From positions 568,660 through 632,659 of the forward strand of contig NZ_NJGY01000003.1 in NCBI RefSeq assembly GCF_002250505.1: a DNA stretch of 64,000 nt. Direction: 5' to 3'. The notes under the pieces are model-generated. The model did no database searches and had not been told where the DNA came from. It was given only the letters and a program-made list of their open reading frames with translations. The stretch comes from Janthinobacterium sp. PC23-8 (GTDB lineage: Bacteria > Pseudomonadota > Gammaproteobacteria > Burkholderiales > Burkholderiaceae_D). Shown here in pieces: positions 6,916-15,645 of the stretch. A program made the translations under genes and the position numbers. Positions within the stretch are counted from its first letter, which is position 1. Every line of letters starts with the position of its first letter.

Positions 6916-7743
6916 ATGGTGCCTGATTTTATCGGTGTGACCGGCCTGCCGCGCGCCGGCTCGACTCTGGTTTGCCAGTTGCTGGCGCAGCATCCCGATC
7001 TGTACTGCGAAGGCACCAGCTCCCCCTTGTGCAATACCTTGCAGGGCATGCGGCGCCTGGTCAGCGACGACCAGTTTTTCCTGTCCCAGCTCGACCAGTC
7101 ATTTGCCTCAAGTTATGGCCATCTGGAGTCGGCGATGCGCGGCTATTTGCGCGGCTGGTACCAGGATTGCGGCAAGCAGGCGGTGGTCGACAAGAACCGT
7201 GGCTGGCTGCATGCGGTCGAATTGCTGCTCAAGCTGGCGCCGGAAGCCAAACTGGTGGTGTGCGTGCGCGAGCTGGGGCAGATCTACGGCTCGATCGAGG
7301 CGCAGCACCAGCGTACCATCTTGCTTGATTTTATCGATCACCTGGCCGATTACGACCGCCTGGGCCGTGCCGACATGCTGTTTGCCAAGGATCGCACCAT
7401 CGGCGCACCGCTGACGTCCATCCATTCCGTGATCGACTTGCCGCTGGCAGTGCAGCAGCGCCTGTATTTCGTGCGCTTCGAAGACCTGGTCGAGCGGCCG
7501 GTCGCCTGTATGTCTCATCTGTATGCCTGGCTGGGCCTGGCGCCGTTCGAGATCGATCCCGCCAATCTGAAAATCGGTGTGCGCGAAAGCGACAGCCACT
7601 ACCGGATGAAATATACGCACACCCAGACGGGCAGCATCGGCAAGCCGAAACGTCATCCGATCCCGCCCCGCATCCAGCAGCAGATCGAACAATCGTATCC
7701 CTGGTATTACGAGTTGTACTACCCGCAGCAGGCTCCCGCTTGA
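6916..7743 (+). CDS. Sulfotransferase family protein
   Basis: A 275-residue cytoplasmic enzyme whose N-terminus carries the PAPS 5'-phosphosulfate loop GLPRAGSTLVCQLL (residues 9-22). A second region (VVCVRELGQIYGSIEAQ) matches the 3'-phosphate-binding segment with a conserved Arg. Family members transfer sulfate from PAPS to small molecules, glycans or peptides; the acceptor cannot be deduced. A good spaced site (CTGGAGATACATCCC) precedes the ATG. It stands alone between the exporter and a convergent gene and is followed by an imperfect cruciform. Confidence 0.85.
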   Translation: MVPDFIGVTGLPRAGSTLVCQLLAQHPDLYCEGTSSPLCNTLQGMRRLVSDDQFFLSQLDQSFASSYGHLESAMRGYLRGWYQDCGKQAVVDKNRGWLHAVELLLKLAPEAKLVVCVRELGQIYGSIEAQHQRTILLDFIDHLADYDRLGRADMLFAKDRTIGAPLTSIHSVIDLPLAVQQRLYFVRFEDLVERPVACMSHLYAWLGLAPFEIDPANLKIGVRESDSHYRMKYTHTQTGSIGKPKRHPIPPRIQQQIEQSYPWYYELYYPQQAPA

Positions 7744-7837
7744 AGCGCCCGCTGCTGCTTGCCTGGTCTAAGCAAGTACGCATAAATTCTTGTCAATTCT
7801 GACTTCCATAACCGGCGCTCTGCGGTGTTGCCCGCTG

Positions 7838-7930
7838 CTAGCAGTGCTCGCACTGCGTCGCATCGGGCGCCTTTGCGGGAGTATCGCCTTGCAAGGCGAT
7901 ACCGTTGCGCAGGCGCGGGACAGGTCCCGC
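7838..7930. repeat. Cruciform-forming intergenic inverted repeats
   Basis: A perfect 22-bp palindrome lies at 7881-7902 (GTATCGCCTT paired with AAGGCGATAC). It sits inside weaker GCGCC/GGCGC arms at about 7868-7914, and a second hairpin GCGGGA-CAGG-TCCCGC follows at 7915-7930. The genes on both sides point towards it, so it may act as a bidirectional terminator or be a REP-type element. No T-run follows, so a simple intrinsic terminator is not certain. Confidence 0.5.
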
Positions 7931-8003
7931 GAATTCCCTGCTCCGCCATCCGGTTCTGTTCGTCATAATTTCACAATAATTTCTTGGTACTTACTTAGCA
8001 GTA

Positions 8004-8957
8004 TCAGAAACTCGGGCTGACGCGCGCCAGGTAGTACCACTCGGCATTGGCTGCCGCGTTGACGTCCGGGAACAGGATATAGGCGTCGAACTCGGCCGTC
8101 ACCGGCGTGCCGTCCGCGCGCACGCCGATCTGTTCGCCTTCCTTGACGGTGTCAAAGCTGGACCAGCTCCTGATGAAGCGGTCGTTGGCATCGAGCTTGT
8201 CGTGCACCACCACCATGTTCAGCGCTTCCATGTCGGCGTCCGTGATCGGCACCGGCGGCGGCGCATCGATGCAACCCAAAAAGGCGAGGGTATTGATGAT
8301 GGCGCGGTAGGCGACATCGGGCGCGGCCGGGTCGGCATGCTGGCCGCATTCCAGGGTCAGTGCATAGCCGCCCGCCTGGCGCATGTATTCTGTCGTGCCC
8401 ACACCGTAGCGCAACACCAGGCCGACCTGGTCGCTGCCGGCCAGGCGGCGCTGCACGCCAGCGCCATAGGTTTGCAGCCAGCCATCGACAAAGCGGCGCA
8501 CGCCCAGGCGGCGCGCCAGCGCGCGTTCCTTCTCTTCCTGCTGGAACGGTTGCAGCGGGCCGTCGTTGTTGCGCGGGCCGACCATCACGAAGGGCTGGCT
8601 GTCGGCATTGAATGAATGCAAATCGAGCAGCACGTCATGCCGGCCCAGCAGCGGGCACAGCCAGTTGGCGATGCGGTCTTCGAAGTCTTGCGGCTTGTCG
8701 TTGGGGAACAGGTTGCGGTTCAGGTTGCGCTCGCCGCTGCGCACGCCCTTGGCGTAGGCCAGCGGGTTGGTGACCGGCACGAAAGTCACGCTGCCGGCCA
8801 GGATGGCTAACGCTCCGCTGTCGATTTCCGCCATCACGCGCTGTATGCCTTTGGTGCCGCAGGTTTCATTGCCGTGCACGGCGCCAGTAATGATCAGGCG
8901 CGGGCCGCTGCCCTGGCCCGTGTAGTTGACGGATCTGAAGTGAAGTGCGCTGCTCAT
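8004..8957 (-). CDS. Succinylglutamate desuccinylase/aspartoacylase-family zinc hydrolase
   Basis: The start at 8957 follows GAGGAA, giving 317 residues. The zinc site of the M14-like AstE/AspA family is visible as HGNE in TGAVHGNETCGTKG (His and Glu) and LDLHSF (His). TLECGQH late in the protein supplies the general-base region. Enzymes of this group remove acyl groups from amino acids or act as small carboxypeptidases; the substrate here is unknown. The C-terminal domain (about residues 240-317) is a beta-rich module typical of the longer members. It is convergent with the sulfotransferase and transcribed away from the acyltransferase. Confidence 0.85.
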   Translation of the reverse strand: MSSALHFRSVNYTGQGSGPRLIITGAVHGNETCGTKGIQRVMAEIDSGALAILAGSVTFVPVTNPLAYAKGVRSGERNLNRNLFPNDKPQDFEDRIANWLCPLLGRHDVLLDLHSFNADSQPFVMVGPRNNDGPLQPFQQEEKERALARRLGVRRFVDGWLQTYGAGVQRRLAGSDQVGLVLRYGVGTTEYMRQAGGYALTLECGQHADPAAPDVAYRAIINTLAFLGCIDAPPPVPITDADMEALNMVVVHDKLDANDRFIRSWSSFDTVKEGEQIGVRADGTPVTAEFDAYILFPDVNAAANAEWYYLARVSPSF

Positions 8958-9098
8958 GCTGGATTCCTCTATGAAAAACGGGTCGCCATATTCTAGCGGC
9001 ATTCGCGGCGCAAGCCCGTAAAAATCTGGCCATGGCCGCGTGCGGCATGGCATGATCGGCGCCATTGCGTCTTTTTGCCGCGCCTTTGCCGCCTTGTC

Positions 9099-10208
9099 AT
9101 GCCTGCTTCTACCATCACTCCCCGCCTGTACGGTCTCGACACCTTGCGCGCGCTGGCCATCGTGCTGGTGTTTGCCAACCATTACGAGCTGTTCGTCAGC
9201 AGCGGGGTGTTCGGTTTCTGGGGGCAGATCGGCTGGACCGGCGTCGACCTGTTTTTTGCCTTGAGCGGCTACTTGATCGGCAACCAGATCTTTGCAGCGC
9301 TGCGCAGCAGCCAGGGATTTTCGCTGCCGCATTTCTATGGGCGCCGCTTCCTGCGCACCTTGCCCAATTTTTACTGCGTGCTGGCGCTGTATTACCTGTG
9401 GCCCGCGTTCCGGGGCGAGTATGCGCTGCTGCCGCTCTGGAAGTTTTTGACGTTTACTCAGAATATCAACCTGACGCCGGGCACGGCCTTCTCGCATGCC
9501 TGGTCGCTGTGCGTGGAAGAGCAGTTCTATGTCCTGCTGCCGGTCGTGGCCTTGGTCATTGCCGCCTGCCGCAAGTCCTTGCTGTGGGCGTGGGTGCTGG
9601 TCGCCGCCAGCTTTGCGGCCGGCATGCTGGTGCGCTCTTATTTATGGGATGAATATGTGCAAGTGCCGCGCGGCGGCCTCGGCTACTACAAATATATCTA
9701 TTACGCGTCGTGGTGCCGCTGCGACGAACTGGTGGCGGGCGTGGCGCTGGCGCTGCTGAAGAATCATCATCCGGCTGCGTGGCGCCGCATCACCTCATAC
9801 GGCAACCGCACCCTGCTGGCGGGCCTGGCGGGCGCGGCGTTGATGCTGGCGCTGTTTTACCACCATCACTTCGAGTACCGGGTGACCGTGTTCGGTTATC
9901 CTGCGCTGGCGGCCAGCATCAGCCTGCTGCTGGTGGCGGCCCTGAGTCCGGGCAGTGCGCTCCATCAATGGCGCGTGCCGGGCGCGGCCAGCCTGGCCCT
10001 GTGGTCGTACGCGATCTATTTGCTGCACAAGCAGCTGTGCATTTTGCTCGCTCCTGTCTTGCAGGGTCAGGGCTGCGCGCCGGACGGCTTGCCGGCGGTG
10101 CTGATCATGATTGCCGCCAGCATAGGCGCGGGCTGGCTGCTGTATAGCCTGGTGGAAATGCCATTCATGCGCCTGCGTACGCGTTACTTTCCCACCAACC
10201 ACGCTTAG
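9099..10208 (+). CDS. Acyltransferase 3 family membrane protein (OafA/YrhL type)
   Basis: ATG at 9099 is preferred to an in-frame TTG at 9075, giving 369 residues. The N-terminal block ending LDTLRALAIVLVFANHYELF contains the R/H pair typical of acyltransferase-3 proteins, followed by DLFFALSGYLIGNQIF. About ten transmembrane helices can be drawn and SHAWSLCVEEQFYVLLPV is the conserved SxxVExxFY-type motif. Such proteins acetylate or otherwise acylate exported polysaccharides, peptidoglycan or lipids. There is no attached SGNH domain. The gene tail overlaps the convergent gene by four bases. Confidence 0.92.
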   Translation: MPASTITPRLYGLDTLRALAIVLVFANHYELFVSSGVFGFWGQIGWTGVDLFFALSGYLIGNQIFAALRSSQGFSLPHFYGRRFLRTLPNFYCVLALYYLWPAFRGEYALLPLWKFLTFTQNINLTPGTAFSHAWSLCVEEQFYVLLPVVALVIAACRKSLLWAWVLVAASFAAGMLVRSYLWDEYVQVPRGGLGYYKYIYYASWCRCDELVAGVALALLKNHHPAAWRRITSYGNRTLLAGLAGAALMLALFYHHHFEYRVTVFGYPALAASISLLLVAALSPGSALHQWRVPGAASLALWSYAIYLLHKQLCILLAPVLQGQGCAPDGLPAVLIMIAASIGAGWLLYSLVEMPFMRLRTRYFPTNHA

Positions 10209-10687
10209 CTCGGCATATCGATCACGTCGATGCCGCGCGGCGTGCCGAGCAGCAGTTCCAGTATCGCGTGCACGCGCGGATTGGTCGCCTCGTCGCCGGT
10301 GGCGTGGATCAGTGCGCGCAGGCCGGGCACCGCTTCCATGATATGCGGGCTGTCGTAGGCATCGATCAGCAGCAGCACCAGGTCGGTGGCGCCGGCGCCG
10401 GGCTGGCGGCGCAGCCGGTCGTGGATCATGTTGAGCAGGGCGCGCTGCATGCGCGGCGTGGGATTGGTGATATACGCAAACACGCTGGGCGTGTTGCTGA
10501 TGGCCGCGCACAAGCGCCGTTCGATCTCGTCGGGTTTCACGTCCGAGGCGATATCGAAATACGCCGCATCCCAGTGCGTGCGCGCATACGGGTGGCCGGG
10601 CGGGAAGGCGTCGGCCGTTTCAAAACCGCAAATGCGGCTTAACGTTTTGAGCCATGTTAATAAGGTCGATGATAGGGTGGAGTTCAT
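10205..10687 (-). CDS. Hypothetical protein
   Basis: A 160-residue protein without signal peptide or membrane helices. It appears helical, with FPPGHPYARTHWDAAYFDI near residue 30 and IMEAVPGLRALIHATGDEATNPRVHAILELLLG near the end, which could be a small HEAT-like or effector-associated fold. I recognise no family. The stop codon overlaps the stop of the acyltransferase in tail-to-tail arrangement. Codon use matches the surroundings, so it is probably a real, resident gene. Confidence 0.6.
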   Translation of the reverse strand: MNSTLSSTLLTWLKTLSRICGFETADAFPPGHPYARTHWDAAYFDIASDVKPDEIERRLCAAISNTPSVFAYITNPTPRMQRALLNMIHDRLRRQPGAGATDLVLLLIDAYDSPHIMEAVPGLRALIHATGDEATNPRVHAILELLLGTPRGIDVIDMPS

Positions 10688-10781
10688 GGGGCGATTTTAA
10701 CGGCATTCGCTGTTCATCGGCATGGCGCGGGCCAAAACGGCTGACGCCCGGGAAATGTTAAAGTTTCCTGTAAAACAGCCC

Positions 10782-10810
10782 TTGTCATTCCCGGAAAGCC
10801 TCTCTATAAT
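10782..10810 (+). promoter_or_regulatory. Sigma-70 promoter of tRNA-Val
   Basis: TTGTCA (10782-10787) and a perfect TATAAT (10805-10810) are separated by exactly 17 bases and stand 11 bases before the tRNA. This is the strongest consensus sigma-70 promoter seen in the window. Confidence 0.85.
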
Positions 10811-10821
10811 GCTGGTCTTCG

Positions 10822-10898
10822 GGGCGGTTAGTTCAGCTGGTTAGAATACTTGGTCGACATCCAAGGGGTCGGGGATTCGAATTCCTCACCGCCCACCA
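10822..10898 (+). tRNA. tRNA-Val (anticodon GAC)
   Basis: A 77-base cloverleaf with acceptor GGGCGGT paired with ACCGCCC and encoded CCA (10896-10898 within ACCA). The D-arm contains AGTTCAGCTGGTTAGA, the anticodon stem CTTGG/CCAAG encloses TCGACAT (anticodon GAC, valine GUC/GUU), and the T-arm is GGGGATTCGAATTCCTC. All conserved positions (T-psi-C, U33, purine 37) are present. Confidence 0.97.
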
Positions 10899-11003
10899 GA
10901 ATGCAGTAATCAAGAAAGGGTCAACCGGTTATGACACCGCGAACTACTACCAAGCTTTGGGAGTGACGCTAGTCGATCGGGTTTGCTTTGTCTTAAAAAA
11001 GTG

Positions 11004-11030
11004 AAAAACGCGGCTAGTCCGCGTTTTTTT
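11004..11030 (+). terminator. Rho-independent terminator after tRNA-Val
   Basis: AAAAACGCGG-CTAGT-CCGCG followed by seven T residues, about 105 bases downstream of the tRNA and before thrS. It would end the tRNA transcript and leave thrS to a promoter of its own in 11031-11100. Confidence 0.85.
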
Positions 11031-11107
11031 GCGTCTGCGTTTTCCTTCGGTCTTACACCTCATACATTGCAGTTTTACCTGGCGCCAGCGCCGACATGGA
11101 GATCAAT

Positions 11108-13015
11108 ATGCTTACAATCCGACTTCCCGATGGTTCCGCCCGTCAATTTGACGGCCCGGTCACCGTGGCCCAGGTTGCGGCCAATATTGGTACGGGTCTG
11201 GCCAAGGCTGCACTGGCCGGCAAGGTCGACGGCAAGCTGGTCGATACTTCCTTCCTGATCGAGCACGATGCCGAACTGGCCATCATCACCGACAAGGACG
11301 CCGACGGGCTGGACGTGATCCGCCATTCGACGGCCCACTTGCTGGCGCATGCCGTCAAGGAATTGTTCCCTGATGCGCAGGTGACCATCGGCCCGGTGAT
11401 CGACAACGGCTTTTACTATGACTTCGCCTACAAGCGGCCGTTCACGCCGGAAGACCTGGTGGCGATCGAAAAGAAAATGGCCGAATTGGCCAGGAAGGAC
11501 GAGCGCGTCACGCGCAAGGTCGTCACGCGCGACGAAGCCATTGCCTATTTTGCGAGCATTGGAGAGGCCTACAAGGCCGAACTGATCGCCGCCATTCCGG
11601 CCGACCAGGAAGTATCGCTGTATTCGGAAGGCGCGTTTACCGACCTGTGCCGTGGTCCGCACGTGCCGTCGACGGGCAAGCTGAAAGTGTTCAAGCTGAT
11701 GAAGCTCGCTGGGGCCTACTGGCGCGGCGACTCGAAAAACGAGATGCTGCAGCGCGTGTACGGCACGGCCTGGGCGAAAAAGGAAGACCAGGAGCTGTAC
11801 CTGCACAACCTGGAAGAAGCGGAAAAGCGCGATCACCGCAAGCTGGGCAAGCAGCTCGATTTCTTCCATTTCCAGGAAGAAGCGCCGGGCCTGATCTTCT
11901 GGCATCCGAAGGGCTGGTCGATCTGGCAGCAGGTCGAGCAATACATGCGCAATGTCTACCAGGTCAACGGCTACCAGGAAGTGAAGGCGCCGCAGATCCT
12001 GGACCGTGGCCTGTGGGAAAAAACCGGCCACTGGGACAACTACCGCGAAAACATGTTCATCACCGAGTCGGAAAACCGCTCGTATGCCTTGAAGCCGATG
12101 AATTGCCCCGGTCACGTGCAGATCTACAACAACAGCATGCGCAGCTACCGCGATTTGCCGCTGCGCTACGGCGAGTTCGGCCAGTGCCACCGCAATGAGC
12201 CGTCGGGCGCCTTGCACGGCATGATGCGCGTGCGCGGCTTTACGCAGGATGACGGCCATATCTTCTGTACCGAAGAGCAGATCGCCGGCGAAGTGACGGC
12301 CTTCCACCAGCAGGCGATGGATGTCTACACGGCGTTCGGCTTTACCAATATCGATGTCAAGCTGGCCCTGCGCCCGGACAGCCGCATCGGCACTGAAGAG
12401 TCGTGGGACAAGGCCGAAGAATCGCTGCGTTCGGCCCTGCGCGCCTGCGGCGTGGAATGGACCGAATTGCCGGGCGAGGGCGCGTTCTATGGTCCGAAGA
12501 TCGAATACCACCTGAAAGACAGCCTGGGCCGCGCATGGCAAGTGGGCACGGTGCAGATCGACCCGTCGATGCCGGGCCGCCTGGGCGCCGAATATGTGGC
12601 GATCGACAATACGCGCCAGGTGCCCATCATGTTGCACCGCGCGATCGTCGGTTCGCTGGAACGCTTTATCGGCATCCTGATCGAGCACTATGCGGGCGCG
12701 ATGCCCTTGTGGCTGGCGCCGATGCAGGTATCGGTGTTGAATATCTCGGACGCGCAAGCCGATTACGTGCAGGAAGTGACCACAAAACTACGCAAGGCAG
12801 GCATACGCGTACAGGCTGATTTGCGTAACGAGAAGATTACCTATAAAATACGTGAACATTCCGTACAAAAATTGCCTTACATCTTAGTAATTGGCGACAA
12901 AGAGCGGGATGCCAATACAGTGGCCGTGCGGGCGCGGGGCAATGTCGATCTGGGCGTGATGTCCGTCGATGCCCTGATAGAGCGACTCAAACATGAAGTC
13001 GACACCAAGGCCTGA
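11108..13015 (+). CDS. thrS: Threonine--tRNA ligase
   Basis: Starting at ATG 11108 (GGAG seven bases upstream; matches the family start [10 protein letters not shown] better than ATG 11096) the product has 635 residues. It contains the TGS domain (residues 1-60), the editing domain with [16 protein letters not shown], the class II catalytic core with the zinc-binding Cys and His residues in [21 protein letters not shown] and [21 protein letters not shown], and the anticodon-binding domain from about residue 530. It charges tRNA-Thr and hydrolyses Ser-tRNA-Thr. It opens the conserved thrS-infC-rpmI-rplT-pheST-ihfA cluster. Confidence 0.98.
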   Translation: MLTIRLPDGSARQFDGPVTVAQVAANIGTGLAKAALAGKVDGKLVDTSFLIEHDAELAIITDKDADGLDVIRHSTAHLLAHAVKELFPDAQVTIGPVIDNGFYYDFAYKRPFTPEDLVAIEKKMAELARKDERVTRKVVTRDEAIAYFASIGEAYKAELIAAIPADQEVSLYSEGAFTDLCRGPHVPSTGKLKVFKLMKLAGAYWRGDSKNEMLQRVYGTAWAKKEDQELYLHNLEEAEKRDHRKLGKQLDFFHFQEEAPGLIFWHPKGWSIWQQVEQYMRNVYQVNGYQEVKAPQILDRGLWEKTGHWDNYRENMFITESENRSYALKPMNCPGHVQIYNNSMRSYRDLPLRYGEFGQCHRNEPSGALHGMMRVRGFTQDDGHIFCTEEQIAGEVTAFHQQAMDVYTAFGFTNIDVKLALRPDSRIGTEESWDKAEESLRSALRACGVEWTELPGEGAFYGPKIEYHLKDSLGRAWQVGTVQIDPSMPGRLGAEYVAIDNTRQVPIMLHRAIVGSLERFIGILIEHYAGAMPLWLAPMQVSVLNISDAQADYVQEVTTKLRKAGIRVQADLRNEKITYKIREHSVQKLPYILVIGDKERDANTVAVRARGNVDLGVMSVDALIERLKHEVDTKA

Positions 13016-13066
13016 CGAGGAAACTCGCTGCACGACCGTCCTATCAGATTTTTAAAGGAAATTACA

Positions 13067-13588
13067 ATAGCTACTGACAAGTCACATCGCATCAATGGCG
13101 AAATCACTGCCCCTGAAATGCGTTTAAGCGGGGTCGATAACGAGCCACTCGGTATCGTAAGTTTGGCTGAAGCCTTCCGCCTGGCGGAAGAGGCAAACGT
13201 CGACCTGGTGGAAATTGCGCCTACCGCGCAGCCACCGGTGTGCCGTTTGATGGACTACGGCAAATTTAAGTATTCGGAGCAAAAGAAGGCTCACGAAGCG
13301 AAATTGAAGCAAAAGATCATCCTCGTGAAGGAAGTCAAATTCCGTCCGGGGACTGATGATGGTGACTACAATATCAAGTTGCGTAATCTCATCAAGTTCC
13401 TCGAAGACGGTGACAAGACCAAGATCACCTTGCGTTTCCGTGGCCGCGAGATGGCGCACCAGGATATTGGCTTCCGCATGCTGGAACGTCTGAAGGCCGA
13501 TCTGGAGCCGTTTGGCCAGGTTGAGCAGTTTCCGAAGATGGAAGGCCGCCAGATGATCATGGTCCTTTCGCCGAAGAAGAAAAAGTAA
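13067..13588 (+). CDS. infC: Translation initiation factor IF-3, predicted AUA start
   Basis: Homology extends upstream of the first ATG (13118) through [16 protein letters not shown], which is the conserved IF-3 N-terminus. The in-frame start with correct spacing is ATA at 13067, seven bases after AAGGA; ATT at 13061 is also in frame but only one base from the site. The 173-residue product has the N-domain (about residues 1-75), a basic linker ([16 protein letters not shown]) and the C-domain with [15 protein letters not shown]-3 discriminates against non-AUG initiation, so a rare start allows autoregulation, as with AUU in E. coli. Confidence 0.93.
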   Translation: MATDKSHRINGEITAPEMRLSGVDNEPLGIVSLAEAFRLAEEANVDLVEIAPTAQPPVCRLMDYGKFKYSEQKKAHEAKLKQKIILVKEVKFRPGTDDGDYNIKLRNLIKFLEDGDKTKITLRFRGREMAHQDIGFRMLERLKADLEPFGQVEQFPKMEGRQMIMVLSPKKKK

Positions 13589-13662
13589 GATACAATAGCG
13601 TTTTTGCTGTGGTTCGATGTCGATGCGCCAGGTTTGGCGCAAGACGTGATACCAGGCAGTAT

Positions 13663-13700
13663 TTTGAGCGGCCAGGCCAGCAATGTCCGGGCCGCTCAAA
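13663..13700 (+). promoter_or_regulatory. Stem-loop in the infC-rpmI leader (possible L20 control element)
   Basis: TTTGAGCGGCC at 13663-13673 pairs with GGCCGCTCAAA at 13690-13700 around a 16-base loop, within a 230-base spacer before rpmI. No T-run follows. In enterobacteria and Firmicutes L20 represses this operon by binding its leader. The element here is a candidate only. Confidence 0.35.
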
Positions 13701-13817
13701 CTGTAGTGGACTCGCATCCGCTGCACAAACATGTGAAAGCAGGCATCTAAGCGCAGCGTCGTGTTGCCACCTGCAATCCTGTTATAAATGGAGCTGTCCG
13801 TAAGAGGACAGATTGCT

Positions 13818-14015
13818 ATGCCTAAAATGAAGACCAAAAGCTCTGCGAAAAAACGTTTTCGCGTGCGTCCGGGTGGAACTGTCAAATGTGGTCATGCGTT
13901 CAAACGCCACATCCTGACCAAGAAAACCACCAAGCTGAAACGCGCTCTGCGCGGTACTACCAATGTCGCTGCGTCTGACGTGAAATCCGTCTACCGCATG
14001 ATGCCGACTGCTTAA
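13818..14015 (+). CDS. rpmI: 50S ribosomal protein L35
   Basis: A 65-residue basic protein starting [16 protein letters not shown], typical full-length L35, with AAGAGGA upstream of ATG 13818. It is a component of the large ribosomal subunit and lies 26 bases before rplT. Confidence 0.98.
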   Translation: MPKMKTKSSAKKRFRVRPGGTVKCGHAFKRHILTKKTTKLKRALRGTTNVAASDVKSVYRMMPTA

Positions 14016-14041
14016 TCTCACACTCAATATAAGGAGTTACT

Positions 14042-14401
14042 ATGCCTAGAGTAAAACGTGGGGTTACAGCTCGTGCCCGTCATAAAAAGATTCTTGTTCA
14101 AGCTAAAGGCTACCGTGGTCGCCGCAGCCGTGTATACCGTGTTGCCAAGCAAGCAGTCATGCGCGCTGGCCAATACGCTTACCGCGATCGCCGCAACAAG
14201 AAACGCGTTTTCCGCCGCCTGTGGATCGCCCGTATCAACGCCGCTTCCCGTGAGCATGGCGTGACGTACAGCGTATTCATGAACGGTCTGAAAAAAGCAA
14301 ATATCGAACTGGACCGTAAAGTCCTGGCCGATATGGCTGTGATGGACAAGCCGGCATTCGCTGCGATTGTCAACGCAGTCAAGGCAAAAATCGCTGCGTA
14401 A
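14042..14401 (+). CDS. rplT: 50S ribosomal protein L20
   Basis: A 119-residue basic helical protein beginning [17 protein letters not shown], with the RNA-binding N-terminal extension ([35 protein letters not shown]) needed for early 50S assembly. AAGGAG precedes the ATG. It may also repress its operon through leader RNA. Confidence 0.98.
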   Translation: MPRVKRGVTARARHKKILVQAKGYRGRRSRVYRVAKQAVMRAGQYAYRDRRNKKRVFRRLWIARINAASREHGVTYSVFMNGLKKANIELDRKVLADMAVMDKPAFAAIVNAVKAKIAA

Positions 14402-14447
14402 GCACGGTCATTGCACAACGTCATCCGCAGGGTGACGTTATAAAGAG

Positions 14448-14491
14448 CGGGGCAGGGGTGTACAACCACCTTGTGCCCCGTTTCCGTTTTT
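14448..14491 (+). terminator. Rho-independent terminator or attenuator between rplT and pheS
   Basis: CGGGGCA (14448-14454) pairs with TGCCCCG (14474-14480), with an inner GGTG/CACC helix, followed by TTTCCGTTTTT. It lies 60 bases before pheS. Expression of pheST in other bacteria is attenuated, but I see no Phe-rich leader peptide here, so partial termination is the safer reading. Confidence 0.7.
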
Positions 14492-14549
14492 GATTGTTGG
14501 GTTCTGAATTACCAAATCCAGGATAGATTTCCAAAACAGGAAAAGCCGC

Positions 14550-15566
14550 ATGAACTCCCTAGAAGAACTCGTCGTCTCGGCCCAGGCTGACTTTATCGCC
14601 GCTGCAGACGCTGCCGCACTTGAAAACGCCAAGGCCCGCTACCTGGGCAAGACTGGCCAGATTACCGAAATGATGAAGGGCCTGGGCAAGCTCGACCCGG
14701 ACGCGCGCAAGGCGCAAGGCGCCCTGATCAATGCCGTCAAAGTGCGGATCGAAGACGCGCTGACCGCGCGCCGTGATGCCCTGGCCGATGCACAAATGCA
14801 AGGCCGTTTGAACGCCGAAGCGATCGACGTCACCATGCCAGGGCGTGGCCGCATGCCGGGCGGCATCCATCCGGTGATGCGCAGCTGGGAGCGGGTCGAG
14901 GAAATCTTCCGCTCCATCGGTTTCGACGTGGCCGACGGCCCCGAGATCGAAAATGACTGGACCAATTTCACGGCGCTCAACAGCCCTGAAAATCATCCGG
15001 CCCGTTCCATGCAAGACACGTTTTATATCGATGGTAACGACACCGACGGCAAGCCGCTGCTGCTGCGCACGCACACCAGCCCGATGCAGGTGCGCTATGC
15101 GCGCACGCATACGCCGCCGATCAAGGTCATCGCGCCGGGCCGCACCTACCGCGTCGACAGCGACGCCACCCATTCGCCGATGTTCCACCAGGTCGAAGGC
15201 CTGTGGATCGCCGAAGACATCAGCTTTGCCGACCTGAAGGGCGTGTACCTGAACTTCGTCAAGGCTTTCTTTGAAACCGACGACCTGCAAGTGCGTTTTC
15301 GCCCCTCGTATTTCCCGTTTACGGAACCGTCGGCCGAGATCGACATCGCTTTCGGTTCGGGCCCGTTGAAAGGCCGCTGGCTGGAAGTGTCGGGCGCCGG
15401 CCAGGTGCATCCGACCGTGGTGAAGAACTTCGGCCTGGACCCTGAGAAATTCATCGGCTTTGCTTTCGGCTCCGGCCTGGAACGCCTGACGATGCTGCGT
15501 TACGGCATCAACGACCTGCGCCTGTTCTATGAAGGCGATTTAAGGTTCCTGAAGCAATTCAATTAA
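14550..15566 (+). CDS. pheS: Phenylalanine--tRNA ligase alpha subunit
   Basis: A 338-residue class II synthetase subunit. An N-terminal coiled coil contacts tRNA (about residues 1-85). The catalytic core carries motif 1 ([21 protein letters not shown]), motif 2 ([19 protein letters not shown]) and motif 3 ([18 protein letters not shown]). It forms an alpha2-beta2 tetramer with the pheT product and makes Phe-tRNA. The start at 14550 matches the family. Confidence 0.98.
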   Translation: MNSLEELVVSAQADFIAAADAAALENAKARYLGKTGQITEMMKGLGKLDPDARKAQGALINAVKVRIEDALTARRDALADAQMQGRLNAEAIDVTMPGRGRMPGGIHPVMRSWERVEEIFRSIGFDVADGPEIENDWTNFTALNSPENHPARSMQDTFYIDGNDTDGKPLLLRTHTSPMQVRYARTHTPPIKVIAPGRTYRVDSDATHSPMFHQVEGLWIAEDISFADLKGVYLNFVKAFFETDDLQVRFRPSYFPFTEPSAEIDIAFGSGPLKGRWLEVSGAGQVHPTVVKNFGLDPEKFIGFAFGSGLERLTMLRYGINDLRLFYEGDLRFLKQFN

Positions 15567-15645
15567 GCGTTGTTCCGTATGATTCATGGTGCTTGAGCGC
15601 CGCTTGCGCTCGCGCCGTGAGCTTTGACCCTTTGAAGGCTTGATT

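Noticed and set aside
10899-11003. Phage attachment site downstream of tRNA-Val
   Set aside because: No integrase and no repeat of the tRNA 3' end is present in the window.
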